DNA from: an uncultured Gemmatimonadota bacterium
GTDB lineage: Bacteria; Gemmatimonadota; Gemmatimonadetes; Palauibacterales; Palauibacteraceae
Reading direction: 5' to 3'
Length of the DNA stretch: 64,000 nt
Assembly: GCA_913043255.1 (NCBI GenBank)
Contig: CAJWLK010000008.1
Coordinates: 49,195-113,194, forward strand
The translations under genes and the position numbers were made by a program. The notes below the pieces were generated by a model. It worked only from the letters and a program-made list of their open reading frames with translations, did not search any database and was not told the origin of the DNA. Positions 12,101 to 19,210 of this stretch are shown piece after piece (the stretch's first letter is position 1; each line of letters starts with the position of its first letter).

Positions 12101-12144
12101 GACCGCTTTCCACAACTTCGCACCAACCCTAATCTCCCCTGCAT
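9118..12144 (-). CDS. GH3 beta-N-acetylhexosaminidase (NagZ-like) fused to beta-lactamase-fold serine hydrolase
   Basis: Two-domain exported enzyme of 1008 aa. After a signal peptide comes a GH3 domain: KHFPGHGDTETDTH at about 249-262 carries the His/Asp dyad of NagZ enzymes, and the nucleophile is the Asp of FTDALEMGA (near 336). A linking GH3 C-terminal-like part follows, then a serine-hydrolase domain with SLTK (701-704), YSD (789-791) and HTG (950-952), the three motifs of class C beta-lactamase/AmiE-like proteins. In Bacillus, separate NagZ and AmiE (a beta-lactamase-family amidase) act in series on muropeptides, so this fusion may do both steps. The ATG at 12144 is chosen because GGGAG lies 9 nt upstream; ATG 12153 and TTG 12186 are alternatives. 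Its stop overlaps the symporter start. Confidence 0.93.
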   Translation of the reverse strand: MQGRLGLVRSCGKRSTSLRSGILVLSLMAILVSVVPASSPAHPLSCPNPTQVLSHESEKWIEETLTQLDLRERVGQLVMVWMSGGYASADDVEFARMEELVRDQDIGGIVISLGTPFGYASRLNRLQAESDVPLLIAADFEAGPGYRVGEPYSLPLMLGLGGATTFPPAMAFGAADDESLAYEAGRITAIEARAMGVHLNFAPVLDVNNNPANPVINTRSLGADPERVSALGVAYIKGACEGGLLTTAKHFPGHGDTETDTHVALAMIPGDRARLDRIELVPFRRAIEAGVDAVMTAHVAAPQILGDRAVPATLSPYFMTQVLREDLGFNGVLFTDALEMGALVNQFGAEEIAVVALEAGADVLLMPREPERTINAVVAAVESGRVTEERVEQSVRRLLRLKARAGLDRGAEVDIEVIPSLVGVDTHTSVADTVASRSLTLVRDLAGDVPFDSSYTRRVLSLTFSRSTDLAAGRVFNARLREATKVVQARTNVESHASVYDSLVRVAEDVDLVLISAYVPPRTAEPLLALPHALTEFVTRVEGLGTPTVLVSFGTPYILDSLPEAFAYLVAWGGSAASQRAAADALLGRSPITGRLPISLPPLHRMGEGIDRNIGAFRPRNSDELNPKGSETRPSDVGMDPEGLARVDRILADAIEDGTTPGAAIAIGRHGRMVRLRGIGRLDWAEESSIVTDSSLYDLASLTKVIATTTAVMGLVDEGRVQLDHLVGDYLPEWSLGWKASITIQDLLLHRSGLPPFRPFWRELKGKAAYREAIAHLEISYPPRSRTVYSDIGLIVLSFVVEQITSGSLADHVQEAFFNPLHMGDTRFNPRVALRYRIAPTEMDTVFRHRHLVGEVHDENAYALGGVAGHAGLFSSVRDLARFGNWILSATREGRGMTDAATLPSEMPSSATVAQFTRRSAGEESRALGWDTPSGRSSAGRFFGPEAFGHTGFTGTSIWVDPELDLFVVLLTNRVNPTRDNQKHVFLRRVVHDAVASSIQDKTVEPRP

Positions 12145-13450
12145 GTTGAGCATCTCCCTTTGTGCGTCTATCAGCGAGGCAGGCAAGTACTCCTCCGCAT
12201 GGCCACCTCTAGCTAAACGTACCTGTGTCCTCGCTTTTGCGCTGGCCCTGAGCGCATGCGGGCAAGCGCCATCAACAGACCAGTCGATTACGTCTAACTA
12301 CACCCATGACGTCCGACCCGGGATCGATATTTTGTTATCCGATTCATCTCATCTTATTGATGGCCGTAGAGTTGGCCTTATCACTAACCGAAGCGGCGTA
12401 GGTCGGGATGGGACAAGTTCAATTGATATTCTCTACACCTACCCAAGAACCAACCTCGTGGCCCTCTTCGCACCTGAACATGGGATTCGTGGAAGCCAAC
12501 CCGAGGGCATAGAAATTCCAGACACTGTTGATCCAAGCACTGGCATTCCCATTTATTCGCTCTACGGTAAGACTCGTGCCCCTACTGAGAAGATGCTGGA
12601 GGGGATCGATGTGCTCATCCTCGACCTTCAGGATATAGGGGCACGGTACTACACATACCAGTCCACAATGGCTTTAGCTATGAAGGCGGCCGGACAAAAA
12701 AAGATGCCATTTATTGTGTTAGACCGGCCTAATCCGATTGGTGGCGATGTTAACGGGCCCACTCTTAATCCTGCCTTTGCAAGTTTTGTTGGACTCTACC
12801 CAATTCCGGTGAGACACGGGATGACGATTGGTGAACTAGCACAACTATTTACCGGCGAGTTCAATATCGAAGTTGATCTCCACGTTGTGCCCACAGTGGG
12901 ATGGACTCGCGACCTCTGGTTCGACAATACAGGACTCGTCTGGGTACCTCCGTCGCTGAACATGCCCACACTAGAGAGCGCAACCCATTATCCGGGCACT
13001 TGCCTGTTCGAGGGCACAAACTTTTCGGTGGGAAGAGGAACGACGGAAGCCTTTCAATTGTTGGGTAGCCCCTGGTTGGATGGCGCTATTTGGGCAGAGC
13101 GCCTCGCCGGCTATAACCTGCCGGGGGTTCGTATAGAAACCTCCAAATTCACTCCTCAAGACCCGAGTGATGGGAAGTTTGACGGGGTAACAATGACTGG
13201 AATCCGACTCGTGGTGACTAATCGAACCTCGTACGATCCAGTGCTAACAGCGGTGGCTGCCCTACTCGAAGCGCGTCGTCTCTCCGGAAAATATTGGGTT
13301 TGGAATAAGAATCATTTCGATCGTCTGGCCGGTTATGATGGGCTTCGCCTCGCAATTGATCGTGGCGACAAACTCGAGAACATCGTCGAAGCATGGATCA
13401 ACGGGCAGACGGAGTTCAAGGAGATACGAAAACCTTATTTAATGTACTAA
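12143..13450 (+). CDS. DUF1343 lipoprotein, NamZ-like exo-beta-N-acetylmuramidase (GH171)
   Basis: Belongs to DUF1343, the family of NamZ, which removes terminal MurNAc from peptidoglycan fragments. Family motifs in order: NRSGVGRDG, LFAPEHGIRG, LDLQDIGARYYTY, VLDRPNPIGG and RHGMTIGEL. A lipoprotein signal is clear (AFALALSAC, with Leu-Ser-Ala before the Cys), so the enzyme is probably anchored in the periplasm or outer membrane. The start is uncertain: ATG at 12143 gives 435 aa with a long n-region of about 27 residues and no good ribosome site; TTG at 12146 is next. Longer frames back to 12002 would run deep into the divergent gene and are rejected. It faces the NagZ fusion head to head, and together they could strip MurNAc and GlcNAc from wall fragments. 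Confidence 0.9.
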   Translation: MLSISLCASISEAGKYSSAWPPLAKRTCVLAFALALSACGQAPSTDQSITSNYTHDVRPGIDILLSDSSHLIDGRRVGLITNRSGVGRDGTSSIDILYTYPRTNLVALFAPEHGIRGSQPEGIEIPDTVDPSTGIPIYSLYGKTRAPTEKMLEGIDVLILDLQDIGARYYTYQSTMALAMKAAGQKKMPFIVLDRPNPIGGDVNGPTLNPAFASFVGLYPIPVRHGMTIGELAQLFTGEFNIEVDLHVVPTVGWTRDLWFDNTGLVWVPPSLNMPTLESATHYPGTCLFEGTNFSVGRGTTEAFQLLGSPWLDGAIWAERLAGYNLPGVRIETSKFTPQDPSDGKFDGVTMTGIRLVVTNRTSYDPVLTAVAALLEARRLSGKYWVWNKNHFDRLAGYDGLRLAIDRGDKLENIVEAWINGQTEFKEIRKPYLMY

Positions 13451-13494
13451 CCCAGTGTGTACGCTCCTGAATAGGCTAAACGCCCTATCCAGAC

Positions 13495-14445
13495 TTAGCG
13501 TGGGACTAGGATTCTACCACCTAAGGGTTCGATCTCAGCTTCAATCGGTGTTTCTCCTCTTGGCTCGCCATCGATTTGGATTGCAACTGGAGGGTCGGAT
13601 TCAATCCGGATTTTTCTGGCTTGAAGAAAAATCATGCGCTCATTTCCAGCGAATTGCCTGCGTGCTACCTGCCACAGAAGGCCCGCAACCTCAGGTAGAT
13701 TTCGAGGTGCATAGATGCATACATCGATAAGGCCATCTTGGAACGAAGACTCTGGAGCGACAGTCAATTCGACTGGGAGCGGCCCAGCTTTCAGCTGACC
13801 CGCGTTGGCCAACAGAACCATCGAGGCATTCACTTCTACTTCCTGATCATCGGCAACAATTCGAAAATCGGCGCTCGGAGGGGTCATTGCATTCTTGATG
13901 CCACTGTACAGATAAGCGGCAAACCCAAGCCTGCTCTTGAGTTCTGTGGTCGCATCAGTCATAACGTCGGCATCAAGTCCAGCTCCAGCCATAAGCGCAA
14001 AAGGTTCACCGTTCGCACGTCCAATATCGACTTTGACCACACTCCCTTCTACGGCGACACCAACACTCTCTTCAAGCGAACTCGGGATGCCAAAATTCAG
14101 AGCTAATTGATTTCCAGTGCCACACGGAACGATCGCGACTGGGACTTCTGTACCAGCAGTCCCGCGAAGTGCAACGCCCACGGTCCCGTCTCCCCCAGCC
14201 GCTACGACAGCCCGATAACCCCTCTTCGCTGCGGCGCGAGTAACACGGAAAGCTTCTTCCCTGTCGAATGGCTCCACGATGTCAAACGGTACGCCCTTAG
14301 CCGAAAAAGCTCCTGCTATTTGACGACGTAAGGTTTCGACTGGCCCTCCACTAGCTCCCCGATTGAGGAGCACGAGGAAGCGTTCGGAGTCAGGAAATGG
14401 ATACTCGATTTTAGATGGACCTTCGTTCTTTTGACAATCGACCAC
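13495..14445 (-). CDS. Diacylglycerol kinase catalytic-domain (DAGK/YegS-type) lipid kinase
   Basis: Cytosolic lipid kinase of the DAGK_cat family, 316 aa. The nucleotide-binding N-domain has FLVLLNRGASGG and the signature VAAGGDGTVG, followed by PCGTGNQLALNFGIP. The C-terminal beta-sandwich is intact and ends GGRILVPR. Likely substrates are diacylglycerol or another lipid alcohol. GTG at 14445 is used because no ATG occurs before the conserved core; about 20 residues precede the first strand. It is the last gene of the long minus-strand run, 79 nt after tamB, and converges on the namZ-like gene with only 44 nt between them. Confidence 0.9.
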   Translation of the reverse strand: MVDCQKNEGPSKIEYPFPDSERFLVLLNRGASGGPVETLRRQIAGAFSAKGVPFDIVEPFDREEAFRVTRAAAKRGYRAVVAAGGDGTVGVALRGTAGTEVPVAIVPCGTGNQLALNFGIPSSLEESVGVAVEGSVVKVDIGRANGEPFALMAGAGLDADVMTDATTELKSRLGFAAYLYSGIKNAMTPPSADFRIVADDQEVEVNASMVLLANAGQLKAGPLPVELTVAPESSFQDGLIDVCIYAPRNLPEVAGLLWQVARRQFAGNERMIFLQARKIRIESDPPVAIQIDGEPRGETPIEAEIEPLGGRILVPR

Positions 14446-14524
14446 CGACGAGTCCGTTTACTCGCTGGGAGTATAGCTGGTTCTGGCACCACAGACGTTC
14501 CGTATCCAGACACCCGAGCGCAAG

Positions 14525-17500
14525 TCAGAAATCCCAATCGCGGAAAAGAAATAGTCCAAAGGTTCGCTCGTTAACGAGGTTTGTCCCCCGGGCCATCCCG
14601 AATAAGCGCTCATCAAATCTGCTTGCCGATCGAGCTTCAATTGTCCAGTTCGGAAGAAACATCCACTCAAGCGCTGCACGAGGTGGACCACCACCAAGAG
14701 GCTGTGAAAAAGACAAAAAGAGGTCTTGTCCCGCGTACCACCCAACTTCGACTAATGTCAGGTCGAAAACACTTTGCGACCCCTGTAGCCCTACCCCTCG
14801 CTCTCCACCACCAATAGAACGGAGATTGAAGTATGACAATCCCGTAGAACCAACAAGCGCTGACGATATGCCCGAACTCACCGTACCCAGGATGCTCTGC
14901 CTTACCAAGCGCTGGCCTAATTGAGAATCAGCAGATTGGTAACAAGGAGTTCCAACAGCTAGGAAGCACAACCGATCCGTTTCACTCATTGGGGGATTAC
15001 TAGTGAGATCCAGCGTACTCTCGCGCAATCTTCCACCAATGCGGGCCTCAATGACGACAGGACCTTCAATGGTCTGATTTCTATACTCGGCCGAGATGGA
15101 CAAGTTTGGGTTAAAGTCCGGATTACCAACAAATTGAATCGCCCCCGAGGTGATACGGAGTGCCTGTACATACGGCGGAAGTCTATCAAACCGATATGTA
15201 CCGCGGGGAAGTTCAACTCCGCCTCGAACCGTAGTTAAGTCCTGCGACCGATCTACTTCCACCGCCAAGTTTTCAGAGATCAGCTCAACATCCAGTTCTG
15301 GCGACCTCAACCATAGGTTTGGCCCCAGCGACACATTCGCATCGACCACGAGATTATCCATGAACGGATTGCGGAAACGCTCAAGCAACCGACGTTCGCG
15401 AACTGAGGCAGAGTCAAGAAGCGTATAGATTGAAGGATCTCTGAGGTCGAGGATGCGCCGCTGCCGCAGGAACTCGTCCTGTCGGATATCCCCTTCTGAA
15501 AGGTTGAATTCGCCCGTGAGGATCGGTTGCGTATACCGGCCGCCTAGCCCTCCTTCACCACCCACTTTCAACGACATATCAAGACGCGAGACTGCATGAA
15601 AGTCAGTCGCATCGATTACGAGAGCAAACTTAGGATCAGTCAAAGACGTAATATCCAATGTTCCTCCAACTTCGACGAACCCGCCTAAATCGGAGGCCAA
15701 ATAACCGGATTCCAGATTTGCCTGAGATCCTCGAAAACTGATTTGGCCGTCTACATCGGTTAACCATACCCCAAGGTCGGGCACCCAAGACCGACCATCA
15801 CTGATATGGAGACCTCCTCCGTAATTAAGTGTTCCTGGGCTTCCGCGGAGAGTTATATCCGCACGCCCAACACCTGAGATCTCCTCTAATCCTTCTACAC
15901 GAAGTTCTAATAAGGTCAGAGGTACGCTGTCTCCCTGGATCGAGAGATCAATCGGGTCATCGAGAAACCGGTTTTCGATCCCGCGGAGTGACAAATCTGC
16001 AAGGACGGATCCACTAACTCGAGCTAGGCGAGCACTCTCTCCGGTCAGATCGATCAGCCCTTCCAGCCGACTATCAGCATAGTCAAACTGCGCCTCGATA
16101 CCAGTATATTGATGTGTACGAATTGAGGGGTCTGCGATATGGAGCGTGCCTGCAAAACGAGGTTCAGTCAGCGTTCCCTCAAGACGGGCGGATCCTTCTA
16201 GCATACCGCCGATCTGGGATGATTCTGAAAAGAGATGAGCCAGTTGATCCATTCTAATTCCAGACAGACTAACAAGGAGCTCACCCTCTCCCGTGGCCGG
16301 AACTATACCATTCGCCTCAACGTGCCCTAATGGACCCGTAAGTAATAATCCATCCACTACAAAAGCTGAATCGACATACGTAAGCTGAGATGGTCGTGCT
16401 AAAGTCGATTCTAGCTTGCCGAGACGTAGCCGTAAGCGCTCAAGGCGTGCATTCCAATTTCTACTCGCCTCGATTTCTCCGCGAGCCGAGACTTCAAGTG
16501 TTGAATCACGTCGGGCATGGATTTCGAGTGTATTACCCGCCGGCATGGAGCGCTCCCAACGAACATCAAGCGAATCAAGTCTCCGACCGTTGAGGTCCGC
16601 ACCTACCGCTGTAAACTGCGTCAGGACCGCATCGGCAGTTAGCGGTTCGAAAAGTTGGATTCGTGCCGACAACGTGTCAGCACGGTACCTCTCGAACCGC
16701 ACCTGTGAACCTTCGATGAACACATCGACCGTAAAATCTCTCCAGCGCCCGGCGACAGAGCCTCGTGCACCCAAACCTCCAGACAAACCTTCCGTCGCTT
16801 CCTCATCTGAAGCTCCACCGAACGCCGCTTCAAAACTGTCAAAAAGTGCTTCCTCTGTCGCAACAATGCTTTCGCCAGGGATTGTCTCGATGAACCAACG
16901 ATCCCAATCCGAAAGATCAGGAGCTTGAAGACTAAACTCCATAGTCTCCATCTGGCCTTCATCCAAACCAAAATCACCACGAGCCGACAAGAACCCCACA
17001 TCTGTTGATAGATAGAGGGTGTCAACCGCTGCTACTCCATCAGCCAGATTGAAACGAAAACGACCATCGTAGATCTCCACTAGATCGAACTGCGAGGGAA
17101 GAACTTCAAGATCAACTTCCGCTTCTAGCATGGCTGGATCATACCCTCTTCCACTCACACGCCCATAAACACCTAGCCGTGAATCAGGAGCACCCTCAAT
17201 CCATTGGTCAAGCGGAAGATTTGTTGCCTCAACCTGCATATCATATCTGGGCTCATCGTTATCGAACCCGAAGGAACCATTCATTGTGAGTCGACCACGA
17301 GAGCTTTCAAGCGTAGCGGTTGCAGACAGATTGGAGCGATTTCCTCTCACCCGGATCGGACCCGACACAGACCCTGCGAGTTCGATACCGGACACCCATG
17401 GACCAAGCAGATTTAGCGCAAGTGGCCGTACCTCAAGGGTAAGGTCAACCAGTTGGTCTCTTGAGAAATCGAGAGTCCCCGATCCAGATACACCCGAAAA

Positions 17501-19210
17501 ATCACCTGTAGAAGTGAAATGGGATACGTCGCCAGTGAATACAAGATCGTCATTCTCATTATTGTCGAGGGTCACAGTACCATTGATACGACCTGCCAAC
17601 GGTGGGTCCAGCCCCAAGATCCGAACCCATTTAGGCTCGAATGTCTCCAGGTCAAGCCCTAGGTTATGCGCGGTGAAAGGCCGGACGATCCCGACCCCAC
17701 CTTGAGCCCTAATTTCCGACGTAGTTGTTCCTTCAGTAAGGTCCGCCAGCGACAGCGTAGCATCGATCGTGAGATCGTTGACCGGGCCCGAACCTTCCAG
17801 CGAGCCCCGTATCCAACCATCAACTTCCTGCTCTCTGCTAAGGACGCGGTTTAACCACTGGAGGCGAAGCGGATCTAGAGAAAAATCCAAATTCTCGAAG
17901 CGGGGAGTTTGGCCCAGCGCCAGTACAAAACCACCACGGAGTTGAGTATCATCGCTTCGTATATCTGCATCGGACACTGTAACAACCATGTCTCCTAAGC
18001 GTGACGTCAAGTCGATCTCCATCGAGCCACCCCCCAACCTCGGCATAGGAATTGGTAGCCAACGAACATCTTCGAAACCAAGTGGTTCTGCACTTAGCTG
18101 GAAGTCATACTCAAGAGGAACACCCGAAGCCAACCAACCAGTCCCAGATACCGTTGAATTCTCAGTCTCAAAACGCTTGATATCCACCCATGTGGTATCT
18201 CCTAGCGTTACCGTACCCGACAGATGTGAAAGTTCCAGCGGTTGATTCACCGCATGAAGTGTCCCACTAACATCCTCAATGAGCAGACTGAAAGGACGAG
18301 GAGGATCTACGAGTCTGATAACTGGAAAGTTGCCACTAATGTTTTCCAGTCTATAGACACGCTCGAACTCACCATTATCAGATTCCCGGATAGCCCATAA
18401 CGACTCGCCAGATCGGGCATCGCTTAACGCACGCTCTCTAGCAGATTTTTCCAGGCCTGCGGTCCACGGCGTTCGGATCTCAATGTTTCCTCTTTCGAGA
18501 CTCGCATCGAAGAGCGAGATGCGAAGAGGAGTTTCTCCCTCCTCGCCATTGAGCATAATGTCACGCAGAAAACCGATGGGTTCTTTAACCATCTCCAGCC
18601 AATTAGCAGAAATGACTTGCTCAAAGTCGAGGTTTAGGTGAGGAGTTCCAAAGATCTGATCGTAATTCCAAGCTCTATCTGCACCCTGAACCAGATGAAT
18701 AGAAGCATGGCGTGCATGCATACGCCTTATTCGAAGATGTTTGCTAAATAGGGCTAACGGATCGTATTCAACCGTCACAGTATCGAGGACAATGAACGAG
18801 CTAGAGTCTGGCCCATCGATCCTAAACTGACTCAGTGTGACTCGTGTTAAAACATTCCCATCAAGCACAGGGCCAATCACGACCTGACCGTTCACTGCAT
18901 TCGCAAGCACCCGCTGAATGATCGAGGCCGCTGCGTTGCGTCCCGTATCGGTTTGCGTGAATTGGAACAGAGTGAACGCGACCGCAAATGACAAAAAACC
19001 CAGGACGCGAAGGAGGAGTCGTGCTCGCGCCCTTGGATCAGCGCTTTGTCCATTTTGGGCCTTTGAATTTTGAGTCGTTTCGACGATTGAGGATGGACGC
19101 GCAGCTTCGCCGTTATCAGTACCAATCTCTTCGCTACGCACCGATTCCGTCGACCTGCTCTCAGCAGTCGATTTGTCGGAAGGTGGCGAACGGGACTCGT
19201 CAGGACTCAG
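14525..19210 (-). CDS. tamB: Translocation and assembly module protein TamB (probable CTG start)
   Basis: Very long periplasm-spanning protein (1561 aa with the start used here). It has a cytoplasmic Ser-rich tail, one transmembrane anchor (LRVLGFLSFAVAFTLF, about residues 67-82), more than a thousand residues of beta-rich AsmA/TamB-type repeats, and a C-terminal DUF490 domain (RGTYRFDRLPPYVQALR ... GAIQFVGNPDFNPNLS) ending in Phe. It works with an Omp85 protein in outer-membrane protein insertion or phospholipid transport. The first standard codon is GTG at 19141, but an in-frame CTG at 19208-19210 overlaps the TamA-like stop as CTGA and has GGAGAGG 4 nt upstream, the best ribosome site at this junction, so that start is preferred. 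The anchor is intact with either start. Confidence 0.93.
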   Translation of the reverse strand: MSPDESRSPPSDKSTAESRSTESVRSEEIGTDNGEAARPSSIVETTQNSKAQNGQSADPRARARLLLRVLGFLSFAVAFTLFQFTQTDTGRNAAASIIQRVLANAVNGQVVIGPVLDGNVLTRVTLSQFRIDGPDSSSFIVLDTVTVEYDPLALFSKHLRIRRMHARHASIHLVQGADRAWNYDQIFGTPHLNLDFEQVISANWLEMVKEPIGFLRDIMLNGEEGETPLRISLFDASLERGNIEIRTPWTAGLEKSARERALSDARSGESLWAIRESDNGEFERVYRLENISGNFPVIRLVDPPRPFSLLIEDVSGTLHAVNQPLELSHLSGTVTLGDTTWVDIKRFETENSTVSGTGWLASGVPLEYDFQLSAEPLGFEDVRWLPIPMPRLGGGSMEIDLTSRLGDMVVTVSDADIRSDDTQLRGGFVLALGQTPRFENLDFSLDPLRLQWLNRVLSREQEVDGWIRGSLEGSGPVNDLTIDATLSLADLTEGTTTSEIRAQGGVGIVRPFTAHNLGLDLETFEPKWVRILGLDPPLAGRINGTVTLDNNENDDLVFTGDVSHFTSTGDFSGVSGSGTLDFSRDQLVDLTLEVRPLALNLLGPWVSGIELAGSVSGPIRVRGNRSNLSATATLESSRGRLTMNGSFGFDNDEPRYDMQVEATNLPLDQWIEGAPDSRLGVYGRVSGRGYDPAMLEAEVDLEVLPSQFDLVEIYDGRFRFNLADGVAAVDTLYLSTDVGFLSARGDFGLDEGQMETMEFSLQAPDLSDWDRWFIETIPGESIVATEEALFDSFEAAFGGASDEEATEGLSGGLGARGSVAGRWRDFTVDVFIEGSQVRFERYRADTLSARIQLFEPLTADAVLTQFTAVGADLNGRRLDSLDVRWERSMPAGNTLEIHARRDSTLEVSARGEIEASRNWNARLERLRLRLGKLESTLARPSQLTYVDSAFVVDGLLLTGPLGHVEANGIVPATGEGELLVSLSGIRMDQLAHLFSESSQIGGMLEGSARLEGTLTEPRFAGTLHIADPSIRTHQYTGIEAQFDYADSRLEGLIDLTGESARLARVSGSVLADLSLRGIENRFLDDPIDLSIQGDSVPLTLLELRVEGLEEISGVGRADITLRGSPGTLNYGGGLHISDGRSWVPDLGVWLTDVDGQISFRGSQANLESGYLASDLGGFVEVGGTLDITSLTDPKFALVIDATDFHAVSRLDMSLKVGGEGGLGGRYTQPILTGEFNLSEGDIRQDEFLRQRRILDLRDPSIYTLLDSASVRERRLLERFRNPFMDNLVVDANVSLGPNLWLRSPELDVELISENLAVEVDRSQDLTTVRGGVELPRGTYRFDRLPPYVQALRITSGAIQFVGNPDFNPNLSISAEYRNQTIEGPVVIEARIGGRLRESTLDLTSNPPMSETDRLCFLAVGTPCYQSADSQLGQRLVRQSILGTVSSGISSALVGSTGLSYFNLRSIGGGERGVGLQGSQSVFDLTLVEVGWYAGQDLFLSFSQPLGGGPPRAALEWMFLPNWTIEARSASRFDERLFGMARGTNLVNERTFGLFLFRDWDF

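Noticed and set aside
12002..12142. N-terminal extension of the NamZ-like protein
   Set aside because: Would overlap the NagZ-fusion gene by about 140 nt and place over 60 residues before the lipoprotein signal.
14525..14528. CTGA at the tamB stop as a start for the lipid kinase
   Set aside because: Out of frame with the kinase; GTG 14445 fits.
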